NCBI GenBank assembly: GCA_028871475.1
Contig: JAGWMZ010000001.1
Location: 62,001 to 126,000 of the forward strand
Direction: 5' to 3'
DNA: 64,000 nucleotides
Source of the DNA: Sphingomonadales bacterium
GTDB lineage: Bacteria; Pseudomonadota; Alphaproteobacteria; Sphingomonadales; Sphingomonadaceae
Positions 52,891 through 63,907 of this stretch are shown here, piece by piece (within the stretch, counting starts at the first letter, position 1; each line of letters starts with the position of its first letter). The notes beneath the pieces were generated by a model. The model worked only from the letters and a program-made list of their open reading frames with translations. It did no database searches and was not told the origin of the DNA. The position numbers and the translations under genes were made by a program.

Positions 52891-54090
52891 ATGATCGATC
52901 GCCATAAACTCGGGATGATGACGGCCATGCTGTCCATGCTTGCCACCAGCGCGCCGGCCGGGGCGCAGGCGCCAACACTCTGGCGAGTCAACGGTCCGCC
53001 GCAGGCGGGCGAACACAGCCCCATCCCCGAAAGCGACGGGGCCATCTCCCTGCCCATGGCCGAGGGCAACTGGCTGGTGACCGCAGACATCGGTAGCGAT
53101 GCGCATGCCGGAACCACCACCATCAAGGCCGAGAACCGCCGCCTGATGCTCGACCGCATCACCAGTGCCAAGGGCCAGCATGTGCTGCGCCGCTTTGTCG
53201 TGCATGTCCATCATGCGGCGCTGGGCCCGGTGCCGGCCAACGCACCGGGCGGCGACCATGTACGCCTGCGCCCCGAACAGGCCGCCCAGCGCAACTGGGA
53301 TGACAGGCTGACGCTGGAAATCCTGAGGCCGGGCGCGGCGGTGCGCTCGCTGCGCGTGGAGCCGGCGCATGTGCCCACGCTGTTCCTCGTCGGCGATTCC
53401 ATGGTGACTGACCACCCCGCCGAACCCACGGCCAGTTGGGGCCAGATGCTGCCTGCCATGCTGGATGACAGGCTGGCGGTCGCCAATTATGCCGAGAGCG
53501 GGGCGACGCTCAAATCCTTCCTCGCCGATCTGCGGCTGGACAAGGTGCTGATGCAGATGAAGCCGGGTGACTATCTGCTCATCCAGTTCGGCCATAATGA
53601 CCAGAAGGCCAACTGGCCGCAGACCTATGCCGAGGCGCGCACCACCTATCGCGCCTATCTCGCCGCCTATGTGGCCGAGGCAAGGCGACGGGGCGCCACG
53701 CCGGTGCTGGTCACCAGCCCGGAGCGGCGCAATTTCGATGCTGCCGGCCATGTCATCGCATCGCTGGGCGATTATCCGGCAGCGATGCGTGAACTGGCGC
53801 AGGCGTTGAATGTGCCGCTGATCGACCTCAACGCCATGAGCATTACGCTGTATGAGGCGCTGGGCCCGGAACGCGCGCCCGCCATGTTCAACGACGAGGG
53901 GCGCGACCACACCCATTACGACAATTGGGGCGCATGGATGGCCGCGCGCATGGTTGCCGACGGGCTGCGCGCCGCCCTGCCCGCGCTGGCGTCCCATATC
54001 ACCAGTGCCCCCTTCGACCCGCGCCACCCCGAGGCGGCGCAGATCGCGCGCAGCGCCGCGCACACCGGCGCCCGCCCTTTGGGGAACTGA
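52891..54090 (+). CDS. CE12 rhamnogalacturonan acetylesterase (long form, extra N-terminal domain)
   Basis: 399 aa from ATG 52891; the frame to 52690 overlaps the divergent promoter. Signal peptide (MTAMLSMLATSAPAGAQA). Residues about 30-165 form a beta domain (DGAISLPMAEGNWLVTADIGS), then the CE12 SGNH part: LVGDSMVTDHP (Ser, with M where the short form has T), GATLKSFLADLRLDK, LIQFGHNDQKA and DHTHYDNWGA (Asp and His). Expected to deacetylate RG-I in the periplasm. The extra domain could bind polymer. It is followed by a terminator hairpin at 54149. Confidence 0.88.
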   Translation: MIDRHKLGMMTAMLSMLATSAPAGAQAPTLWRVNGPPQAGEHSPIPESDGAISLPMAEGNWLVTADIGSDAHAGTTTIKAENRRLMLDRITSAKGQHVLRRFVVHVHHAALGPVPANAPGGDHVRLRPEQAAQRNWDDRLTLEILRPGAAVRSLRVEPAHVPTLFLVGDSMVTDHPAEPTASWGQMLPAMLDDRLAVANYAESGATLKSFLADLRLDKVLMQMKPGDYLLIQFGHNDQKANWPQTYAEARTTYRAYLAAYVAEARRRGATPVLVTSPERRNFDAAGHVIASLGDYPAAMRELAQALNVPLIDLNAMSITLYEALGPERAPAMFNDEGRDHTHYDNWGAWMAARMVADGLRAALPALASHITSAPFDPRHPEAAQIARSAAHTGARPLGN

Positions 54091-54148
54091 CGTCAAAAAA
54101 GGCGCTGCTCCAGACAGGCCGGTACAGCAGTCATCCTCCATAAAAAGT

Positions 54149-54180
54149 GGGCCGTCGGGAAGAGAAAAAACCGGCGGCCC
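54149..54180. terminator. Terminator hairpin between the convergent CE12 and TonB receptor genes
   Basis: GGGCCGTCGG, loop with six A residues, CCGGCGGCCC: a ten-pair stem with one G-U. It sits in the 115-bp gap between two convergent genes. Confidence 0.6.
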
Positions 54181-54205
54181 AGGCCACGAGGAAAGGAACG
54201 CGGAG

Positions 54206-57160
54206 TTAGAAGCGGGCGTTGACCCCGAAGGTCACGGTGCGGCCGGTGCGCGTGTCAAACAGCGGGTCCTGTCGGCCACTGTCGATGTAGAGCACATTGT
54301 GTTCGTCCGTGATGTTCTGGATGTCGAAAGTCAGCTTCACCGCCTTGGTCAGATTGTAGCTGGCCGAGGCATCAATATAGGTGGTGCCATGGTTGCCCAG
54401 CACATCGCTGTCATTGGCGCCCGAGGGGATCTGGCGGATATAGGCCCCGCGATAGCTGATCGTGCCGCGGATCGAGAACAGCTTGTTCTCGTAATAGAGC
54501 GTCCCGCTGGCCGTATCGGGCGACATGTTGACCAGATTGGCGGTGGTGGACAGCGTGCTGGTGCCACTGCTCTGCAGGACATAGTTCACCCGCGAGGCGA
54601 CATGGGTGTAATTGGCCAGCAGGCCGAAGTCCCTGGCAAAACCATGCAGGAAGGTGAAAGGCAGTTGCAGATTCACCTCGACGCCGTTGAGCGGCCCACC
54701 CGGCGTGTTGACCGAACGCGTCACCGTGAAGAGATCGGTCGGGCTGGTGCCGGCGGCAGTCAGCAGCGAATTGGGCAGGCCCAGCTGGTTATAGGGCACC
54801 AGCGTGTTGACCGACTGGATGTAGGTGCTGATCTGCTTGTGGAAATAGGCCACCGAGAGCAGCGAGCCGGGGCGGAAATACCATTCCAGCGCCGCATCGA
54901 AGGTGGTGGCGCGGATCGGGTCGAGATAGGGATTGCCGATGGAGGCCGTGCGCGTAACGGCATTGACCGAGCCACCCGAGGGCAGCACCGCCAGTTCCGG
55001 GCGGCTCATCACCTTGGCGGCTGAGAAGCGCGCCAGCAGCCTGGGGTCCAGTTCGACCACGACGTTTGCCGAGGGCAGCCAGTCATCATACTGCCGGTCC
55101 ACAATCGAGGGAACGGCGACGGTGGGATAGGCTCCGCCGGTCACGGCGGTGGGAACATAGCCCACCGTATGCTGGCGCGTGTTGACAAAACGCACGCCGA
55201 CATCGCCGCGCACGGGCACCGGGAACGTATCGGGCAGGTCGAATTGCTGCATGACGAAGGCGCCCAGCTCCTCCTCGCGCACTTCGGGTGAGCCATTGCC
55301 GCATTCGATGCCGCAGAAGGTGAAATTGTTGTATCCCACCGCCTGCTTCCACTTCTCGATGTCCGTGGCGGTGTAGCTGGCCAGAGCGCCGGGATTGAGC
55401 AGCGTGTTAAGGCCGGTGATCTGATAGGTGAAATCGGCGGTCGTCACGCCCGCTGGCTGGGCCGTTGTCGCCTGATTGCCCGGTGCAATGCCCAGCACGC
55501 GGTTCTTGAAAGCGCTCTGACGATATTGCCCGCCGAACTTCAGCTTGAAATTGTCGGCCCAGGCCCAGGTGAAGCTGGTGTCATAGGTGAGGTTGCGGGT
55601 GGTGACACGCCAGTTGCGCGTGTTGAAATTGCCCAGCACCGTGCCGTCGGCCTTGCCGGGCGCATAGCTGAAATTGGCCGGGTTCGCCACATCGATGCCA
55701 TACTTCAGCGTGGGGATCGTCCCCCCGCCCCGGAAATCGATCGAGAAGGGCGCGTCGATGGCATCGAGGTTGACCGTCAGGCGCTCGGGATTGTCGAAGA
55801 TCGACTTCGACCAGCCGCCCATCACATCCACGCTCAGCCGGTCGGTCAACTGATGGTGCAGCGTGAGGTTGGCTTGGCCAAAGGTGGTGGTGAAACGGTC
55901 GACAAGGCTTTCCGAGCGCAGATCGACACCGTTGAAGGCGCCATAGACCAGCGATCCATTGGAGGCGACCTGCAGATCGGTCACCGAGGTCATCGGCTGG
56001 CCATTGTTGCTGGCATTGCGCGCGAAGGACAGGGCGTCAATGTAATTGTCGTGACGGATGACGTGGTAGCGGCTGAAGAGCCCGTCAAAGATGATTTCGG
56101 TACGATCGTCAGGCTTCCACTGCACCGAGAGTGAACCGCCGATGCGCGTGGCATCCTGCACGGAATTGAGGTAGCGCGGAATGCGCGGCAGGAACACGCC
56201 GCCACCCGGCAGACCCGAAGGGCCGGTCATCGACTGGATAAGATTGTAGGCAGCCGTGCTGCCGGTGCGCGGGTTGCCGGTGGAGCAGTTGAGCGCATCG
56301 GTACCCTTGAGCGCATTGGTCGCCGGGTTTTGCACCGGATAGCCGACGGGCGAACAGAACCCGCCATTGACATAGGTGGGCAGGATGTTGACCGCCGAAT
56401 AGCCCACTTCGCGGATGTTGCGATGGCTATAGCTGAAAGTGCCCAGCACGCCGAAAGTGCCCGCATCATTCTGCTTCTGCACCAGCAGCGAAGCGCGCGG
56501 ATCGACCTTGCGGCTCACCTCGTTCCAGACGCCCTTGGCCGAGATGGTGGCCACGAAGCCCTTGTGAAAATCAAGCGGATGGGGCGCCTTCAGGTCCACC
56601 GTAGCGCCCAATGATCCTTCCTCGACATCGGCCGAAGGGGTCTTGCGCACCGCCAGTTCGGAAAAGATCTCGGTCGGAAAGACGTTGAAGTCAAAGCTGC
56701 GCCCGGTGTTGCCCGCACCATAAATGTCGGACGAGCCGGTCTGCGCGGTGCCTTCCATGCCGTTCAGCCGCACGCGGGTGAAGGCTGCGCCAAGGCCGCG
56801 CACGGCAATGTTCTTGCCCTCGCCGCCATCGCCGCGCGCCAGAGCGATGCCGGGCACGCGCTGCATCGATTCAGCCAGGTTTGAGTCCGGAAACTTGCCG
56901 ACATCCTCAGCCTTGATGGCATCGATGGCAGCGGCCGAGCTTCGCTTTTCCTGAAGCGCGGCATTGAGCGAGGAACGAAAGCCGGTGACGACAATCTCGC
57001 GGTCGGGTGCGGTAGCCGGCGCCGCCGGCGCATCCTGCGCCCAGCCCGGCGCGGCCAGCCCCGCGCAGATGATGGCCAGTCCGGACGCTGCCAGTCGCAG
57101 GCACGCGCCATAGTCCGAGCGGAATCGCCCCTTTGTCGATTGCCCCAAGTCACCCTCCAT
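54206..57160 (-). CDS. TonB-dependent receptor, large sphingomonad type
   Basis: 984 aa. The signal peptide comes after a charged leader (LRLAASGLAIICAGLAAPGWAQ). TonB-box-like IVVTGFRSSLN, plug with AEDVGKFPDSNLAESMQRVPGIAL, RVRLNGME, and barrel end VTFGVNARF. Same class as the receptor at 35569 but distinct in the barrel. It stands alone between the pectin region and an IclR gene divergent from it, which may control it. The ligand could be a pectic oligomer; the link to aromatic genes beyond the IclR gene is weaker. Confidence 0.9.
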   Translation of the reverse strand: MEGDLGQSTKGRFRSDYGACLRLAASGLAIICAGLAAPGWAQDAPAAPATAPDREIVVTGFRSSLNAALQEKRSSAAAIDAIKAEDVGKFPDSNLAESMQRVPGIALARGDGGEGKNIAVRGLGAAFTRVRLNGMEGTAQTGSSDIYGAGNTGRSFDFNVFPTEIFSELAVRKTPSADVEEGSLGATVDLKAPHPLDFHKGFVATISAKGVWNEVSRKVDPRASLLVQKQNDAGTFGVLGTFSYSHRNIREVGYSAVNILPTYVNGGFCSPVGYPVQNPATNALKGTDALNCSTGNPRTGSTAAYNLIQSMTGPSGLPGGGVFLPRIPRYLNSVQDATRIGGSLSVQWKPDDRTEIIFDGLFSRYHVIRHDNYIDALSFARNASNNGQPMTSVTDLQVASNGSLVYGAFNGVDLRSESLVDRFTTTFGQANLTLHHQLTDRLSVDVMGGWSKSIFDNPERLTVNLDAIDAPFSIDFRGGGTIPTLKYGIDVANPANFSYAPGKADGTVLGNFNTRNWRVTTRNLTYDTSFTWAWADNFKLKFGGQYRQSAFKNRVLGIAPGNQATTAQPAGVTTADFTYQITGLNTLLNPGALASYTATDIEKWKQAVGYNNFTFCGIECGNGSPEVREEELGAFVMQQFDLPDTFPVPVRGDVGVRFVNTRQHTVGYVPTAVTGGAYPTVAVPSIVDRQYDDWLPSANVVVELDPRLLARFSAAKVMSRPELAVLPSGGSVNAVTRTASIGNPYLDPIRATTFDAALEWYFRPGSLLSVAYFHKQISTYIQSVNTLVPYNQLGLPNSLLTAAGTSPTDLFTVTRSVNTPGGPLNGVEVNLQLPFTFLHGFARDFGLLANYTHVASRVNYVLQSSGTSTLSTTANLVNMSPDTASGTLYYENKLFSIRGTISYRGAYIRQIPSGANDSDVLGNHGTTYIDASASYNLTKAVKLTFDIQNITDEHNVLYIDSGRQDPLFDTRTGRTVTFGVNARF

Positions 57161-57275
57161 TTTGTGTTCTGGGCCCCGGTGCGTCTCGTTCCCGTCGAAA
57201 CGCGCCCCTAGGCCTGATGAGAGGAAAATAGGTGCATTGTGACGGCAATGTCAAACCATATAATGCAATCAATGT

Positions 57276-57286
57276 TCACACTGTGA
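57276..57286. promoter_or_regulatory. Palindrome in the TonB receptor/IclR divergent region
   Basis: TCACA, C, TGTGA, a perfect 11-bp palindrome in an AT-rich block of the 278 bp between the receptor gene and the IclR gene. Candidate operator for the IclR protein or another factor. Confidence 0.35.
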
Positions 57287-57438
57287 TACTAATTGGTGCG
57301 ATTGACCGGTTAAAGCCGTCAAATTCAAACACCTGCCGCCCCGGGCAGAGCTTCAGCAAATCTTGCCGCCAGCGGGACAACGTTTCACATGTTGCACACA
57401 TCCATTGCGCGCGCCATAAAAACGCCTATGTCGGTTCC

Positions 57439-58233
57439 ATGACCAACCAAGACGACGCCGATTCCACCCCCGACACCGCGGGCGCCGATGGCGCCGTGAA
57501 AGGCGCGCAGACGCTGATGCGTGCGCTCGACATCCTCGACGAGGTGATCGATGGGCCGATCCGTGCCGCCGATCTGGCTCGCAAGCTGAACATGAACCGC
57601 ACGACAGCGCACCGTCTGGCCCATGCGCTGCGCACCCGCGATTATCTCTCGGTCACGCCCGATGGCTTCGCGCTTGGGCCCAAACTGTTGCAACTGGGCG
57701 TGCTGGCCAGCGAACAGACCGATTATGTGCGCATTGCCCGCCCCCGCATGGAAGCGCTCTCCTCGCAGACCGGCTTCTGCGTGTTCATCGGCAACCGCGA
57801 GGGCAACTGGTCGCGCCATCTCGACCGCATCACCGGGCGCCAGCGCCTGCGGGTCGCCACCGCGCCGGGCGACCGCCGCCCCATTGCGGAAACCGGGCTG
57901 GGCAAGGCGCTGCTGCTCGACGACAGCGAGGCAAGCTGGAAAAAGCTCTGGAAACAAGCCCATGCCGATGCCAGCGGCGAGGAGGACATCGAAGGTTTTC
58001 TGGCCCGCATGCGCATCTACAAGGCCGAGGGGCTGGTGCGCCATGACAGCGAACTGGGCGATGGCGTGCGTTCCATCGCGGCACCGGTGCGCAATGCGCG
58101 CGGCGCCATCGTGGTGGCGATCAGCATTGCGAGCGCGGCCACCTATCTGACCGATGACATCATCGACGGCCTCGCAGCGCGCGTCAAACAATGCGCCGAC
58201 GAGGTGAGCGCGGCTATCGGATGGCGGCCGTAA
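57439..58233 (+). CDS. IclR-family transcriptional regulator (second copy)
   Basis: 264 aa from ATG 57439; the frame upstream to 57232 crosses the likely promoter. Winged helix (LMRALDILDEVIDGPIRAADLARKLNMNRTTAHRLAHALRTRDYL) and IclR effector domain (GDRRPIAETGLGKALLLDD, RSIAAPVRNARGAIVVAISIASA). Related to the IclR at 17709 through its whole length. It lies between the third TonB receptor and the lig genes, convergent with ligC. It more likely controls the receptor gene across the shared promoter than lig. Confidence 0.9.
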   Translation: MTNQDDADSTPDTAGADGAVKGAQTLMRALDILDEVIDGPIRAADLARKLNMNRTTAHRLAHALRTRDYLSVTPDGFALGPKLLQLGVLASEQTDYVRIARPRMEALSSQTGFCVFIGNREGNWSRHLDRITGRQRLRVATAPGDRRPIAETGLGKALLLDDSEASWKKLWKQAHADASGEEDIEGFLARMRIYKAEGLVRHDSELGDGVRSIAAPVRNARGAIVVAISIASAATYLTDDIIDGLAARVKQCADEVSAAIGWRP

Positions 58234-58245
58234 AATGAGCCATGG

Positions 58246-58266
58246 TGGGGCAGCCAGGCTGCCCCA
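58246..58266. terminator. Perfect palindromic terminator between IclR and ligC
   Basis: TGGGGCAGCC, A, GGCTGCCCCA: ten matched bases on each side of one centre base, in the 45-bp gap between the convergent regulator and ligC genes. No T-run is seen. A two-way terminator is the simplest reading. Confidence 0.55.
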
Positions 58267-58278
58267 TCACAGATTTCC

Positions 58279-60511
<2,233 letters not shown>

Positions 60512-60519
<8 letters not shown>

Positions 60520-61540
60520 GCCCCATCGCCTTCAGCTTGGCATCCAGACGCGGAAAGACGCGGCGGGCATTGCCCTCGAAGATGGCATGGCGCTGCGCAT
60601 CGGTCACCGGCAGGGCGTCGATGTAGCGCTTGGTGTCGTCGAAATACTGGCCGGTGGTAGGGTCGATACCGCGTACGGCGCCGACCATTTCGCTGCCGAA
60701 CAGGATGTTCTTGGTCTCGATCACTTCATTCAGCAGGTTGATGCCCGGCTGATGATAGACGCAGGTGTCGAAGAACACATTGTTCATCAGATGCCCTTCC
60801 AGAGCAGGCTTCTTGAGCATATCGGCCAGACCGCGATAACGGCCCCAGTGATAGGGCACCGCGCCGCCGCCATGGGGAATGATGAAACGCAGATTGGGGA
60901 AGCGCGCGAAGAGGTCGCCTTCCAGCAACTGCATGAAAGCGATGGTGTCGGCGGCGATATAAAAAGCGCCGGTCGCGTGCTGCGCCGGGTTGCACGAGCC
61001 CGAGACGTGGATCATCGCTGGCACGTCCAGCTCGCACATCGCCTCATACATGGGAAACCAGTATTCGTCCGTCAGCGGCGGATGGTTGAAATGGCCGCCG
61101 CCCGGGTCGGGGTTGAGGTTGCAGCCGATGAAGCCCAGTTCTCCCACACAGCGCCGCAACTCCTTGATCGAGGCGGTGAGGTCGCTCTGCGGGTTTTGCG
61201 GCAACTGGCAAACGCCCGTGAAGGTTTCGGGGAACAGCTCAACCACGCGGGCAATAAGGTTGTTGCAATGGATCGACCAGCTCTCAGACACCTGCTGGTC
61301 GCCAATATGATGCGCCATGGTGCTGGCACGGGGCGAAAAGATCGTGTGATCAGCCTTGCGTTCCCTGATCAGGCGAAGCTGGTTCTTCTCGATCGTCTCG
61401 CGGATCTCGTCATCGCTGATCGCGGGATAGGCCGGGGCCGCCTCGCCAGCCTTGAACGCCGCCTTCTGGGCGTCGCGCCATGCGGTATGCGCCTCGGGCG
61501 CCGTGGTGTAATGCCCGTGGCAATCAATCACCAAAGTCAC
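60512..61540 (-). CDS. ligJ: 4-oxalomesaconate hydratase
   Basis: 342 aa from GTG 61540, with GGAAGG 8 bp upstream. Amidohydrolase-2 fold: metal HxH in IDCHGHYTT, MIHVSGSCNPAQ, IIPHGGGAVPYHWGRYRG and FGSEMVGAVRGIDP. Length matches SYK-6 LigJ (341). It adds water to 4-oxalomesaconate, giving 4-carboxy-4-hydroxy-2-oxoadipate, after LigI and the tautomerase, which are not seen here. First gene of the ligJABC operon. The aldolase gene (ligK) is also absent, so the rest must lie elsewhere. Confidence 0.93.
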
Positions 61541-61592
61541 GCTTCTATCCTTCCCTCAGAAATTGTCATGGCCCAGCCTGCAAAGGCCGGCC

Positions 61593-62441
61593 TCACGTCT
61601 TTGGCTGGTCCTGGATCAGCCGATCCCTGCGCCCCGCCATGTCGCGCTGGCGCGCCACCGTGCCGCGCGTCATCAACGGTTCGATGCCAAGGCCTTCCAG
61701 CGTCCTGACGGATTCCTCCATCTCGGCGGCACGGCGCGCGCCATGCGTCACCATACGCTCGATGTTGTAGGCGGCTTTCTCGCCCCAGGGCGCCGGCTTG
61801 TCGCTGGCATCCAGGCTGGCGAGCACCTCATCGACCACACCGGCCTGCTGCGCGCCCAGCATCATCTCGGCGGTCAGCGCCTCCACACCCTTGACCATCA
61901 CCGAGCGGATCATCTTGATCGCACTGGCCCGGCCCACCTCATCGCCCACGACGCGGATGTTGGTGAAACCGGCCGCGGCCAGCAGCCCCTGCGCCCGCGA
62001 TGCGGCAACACCGGCCAGCAGCAGCGGCACTTTCAGCCGTGCCGGGTTGACCGGGGCAAGGATGGCCATGTCGACATAGATGCCGCCCGCTGCCTCAATC
62101 ACGGCGGCGGCCTCGCGCTTGGTGCCTGGCGCCACGGAATTGCCGTCACACCAGATCGCGCCGGGGCCCAGATGCGGCGCGCAGGCCCGCGCTGCCTCCA
62201 GCACCTGATCGGCCGTCACCAGACACAGCACCAGCTGCGCCCCCGCCAGCGCCAAGGCCGCATCGCCTGTCGCCAGCCCCAGATCGCGCGCATGATCCAG
62301 CCGGGCGAGCCTGACGTCATGGACAGCAGCATGGCTCTCGTCCCATCCGGCTGCGGCGGCAAAGGTCTCGCCCGCCTCACCAAAGCCGATGAGCGCGAGG
62401 AAAGGGGCAGCGGGGATCGAGGCGGATGGCGTAGTCACCAT
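61593..62441 (-). CDS. 6-phosphogluconate dehydrogenase-like / DUF1932 NAD(P)-binding protein
   Basis: 282 aa from ATG 62441, AGGGG 9 bp upstream. N-terminal Rossmann site LALIGFGEAGETFAAAA, then VLCLVTADQVLEAA, and a helical C-terminal part (VMVKGVEALTAEMMLGAQQAGVVDEVLASL) like the DUF1932 domain of beta-hydroxyacid dehydrogenase relatives. It lies 52 bp before ligJ in the same direction, and may be the true head of that operon. Similar proteins are common near aromatic degradation genes; the substrate is not known. Confidence 0.8.
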   Translation of the reverse strand: MVTTPSASIPAAPFLALIGFGEAGETFAAAAGWDESHAAVHDVRLARLDHARDLGLATGDAALALAGAQLVLCLVTADQVLEAARACAPHLGPGAIWCDGNSVAPGTKREAAAVIEAAGGIYVDMAILAPVNPARLKVPLLLAGVAASRAQGLLAAAGFTNIRVVGDEVGRASAIKMIRSVMVKGVEALTAEMMLGAQQAGVVDEVLASLDASDKPAPWGEKAAYNIERMVTHGARRAAEMEESVRTLEGLGIEPLMTRGTVARQRDMAGRRDRLIQDQPKT

Positions 62442-62652
62442 GGCGCAGTGCCCCTCTTCGCCCCTATCGACCAATCGGAACTGCCTTCCATTTATAAGTT
62501 GAAGCTAATTCTATTCCGTTTCACATGCCGCTGGCAAACGCCTTTCGTCAATTTGACGCGCATCAAGAACAAAGTGAGCGGTCTGCATCACGCCCCGCAT
62601 ATGCACCACTGGCGGCAGGCGTCGGTGGGCAGATTTCGGGATGGGATACCCC

Positions 62653-63069
62653 ATGAACGCCACGCTTCACCCCATAAGCCAGCCGATAACGCATCCAGAC
62701 GACATCCCCGGCACCACCATCTTTGGCCCCGCCCAGGCCATGCGCGGCTATGCGCTCAACGCCATGTGCTACTCGTTCAACAATGCCGCCAACCGCGAAG
62801 CCTTCCGCGCCGACGAAGCGGCCTATTGCGCCCGTTTCGGCCTGAGCGACGAGCAGCGCGACGCGGTTGCCAGGCGCGATGTGCTGGGCATGATCGCGGC
62901 GGGGGGCAACATCTATTACCTCGCCAAGCTAGCCGGCATCTTTGGCCTCAACGTGCAGGACGTCGGCGCGCTGCAGACCGGCACCAGCGTCGATGGCTTC
63001 AGGCAAATGCTGCTGGATCAGGGCTCTGCCTATCGCAACACCGTCGAAGGAGAGAAGGTCCATGGCTGA
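62653..63069 (+). CDS. LigA-type small subunit of a second extradiol dioxygenase
   Basis: About 138 aa from ATG 62653, with GGGA 6 bp before; ATG 62641 is possible. LigA fold with DDIPGTTIFGPAQAMRGYALNAMCYSFNNAANREAFRADEAAYCARF and GGNIYYLAKLAGIFGLNVQDVGALQTGTS. It lacks the [13 protein letters not shown] end of true LigA and ends with a different tail, so it belongs to another branch. It overlaps the LigB-type gene by 8 bp. Divergent from the DUF1932 gene with about 200 bp between them. Confidence 0.88.
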   Translation: MNATLHPISQPITHPDDIPGTTIFGPAQAMRGYALNAMCYSFNNAANREAFRADEAAYCARFGLSDEQRDAVARRDVLGMIAAGGNIYYLAKLAGIFGLNVQDVGALQTGTSVDGFRQMLLDQGSAYRNTVEGEKVHG

Positions 63070-63907
63070 GATCATCGGCGGCTATTTCACCAGCCATGTC
63101 CCCGCCATTGGCGGCGCCATGCATCGCGGCGCGCAGCAGGATCCCTATTGGCAGCCCTTCTTCGACGGCCTGCCCCCTGTGCGCGAGTTGCTCGCCCGCA
63201 AGAAGCCCGATGTTGCCGTGGTGTTTTCCAATGACCACGGGCTCAACTTCTTTCTCGACACCATGCCCACCTTTGCCGTGGGCGCGGCGCCCTCTTATGC
63301 CAATGCCGATGAAGGCTGGGGCCTGCCGCTCTACAAGACCTTCCCCGGCCACCCGGCGTTGAGTTGGCATATCATCGAAGCACTGGTCGAGGACGAATTC
63401 GACGTGACCATGTGCCAGAAGATGCTCGTCGATCACGCGCTCTCCATCCCCTTCGAGCTGGCCTGGCCCGGAGTGGAGGCATGGCCGATCCGCATCGTGC
63501 CCATCGGCATCAACACGGTGCAACACCCCCTGCCTTCGGCGCGGCGCACGCTGGCGCTGGGCCGGGCGGTGAACCGGGCGATTGCCAGCTGGGCGGGCGA
63601 TGAAAAAGTGCTGATCGTGGGCACGGGCGGCCTGTCGCATCAGCTTGACGGCGCGCGGGCGGGCTTCATGAACCCCTCCTACGACCAGTTCTGCCTCGAT
63701 CATCTCGCTGCCGATCCCGATGCGCTGACCCGCGACAGCATCCATGACATCGTGCGGCAGGCCGGCACGCAGGGCGTGGAGATCCTCAACTGGATTGCCG
63801 CGCGCGGCGCGCTGGGCGAGGCGGCACAGGAGGTGCATCGCAACTATCACCTGCCCATCTCGAACACAGCCGCAGCCACCGTCTGGCTGGAGCCGGAGCC
63901 GGCCTAA
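63062..63907 (+). CDS. LigB-type catalytic subunit of a second extradiol dioxygenase
   Basis: 281 aa from ATG 63062; the longer frame overlaps its partner gene. All catalytic residues are in the LigB places: His12 (TSHVPA), His59 (SNDHG), His193 (GGLSHQ), Glu240 (GVEIL). The rest is much diverged from the LigB at 59235. The pair could act on gallate, 3-O-methylgallate, protocatechuate or a related ring acid; in SYK-6, gallate is handled by a fused LigA-LigB enzyme, which this is not. It ends in 4-bp overlap with a convergent LysR gene. Confidence 0.88.
   Translation: MAEIIGGYFTSHVPAIGGAMHRGAQQDPYWQPFFDGLPPVRELLARKKPDVAVVFSNDHGLNFFLDTMPTFAVGAAPSYANADEGWGLPLYKTFPGHPALSWHIIEALVEDEFDVTMCQKMLVDHALSIPFELAWPGVEAWPIRIVPIGINTVQHPLPSARRTLALGRAVNRAIASWAGDEKVLIVGTGGLSHQLDGARAGFMNPSYDQFCLDHLAADPDALTRDSIHDIVRQAGTQGVEILNWIAARGALGEAAQEVHRNYHLPISNTAAATVWLEPEPA

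Noticed and set aside
58246..58266. 21-bp perfect palindrome near ligC as a regulator site
   Set aside because: It lies between two convergent genes, so a terminator is simpler than an operator.
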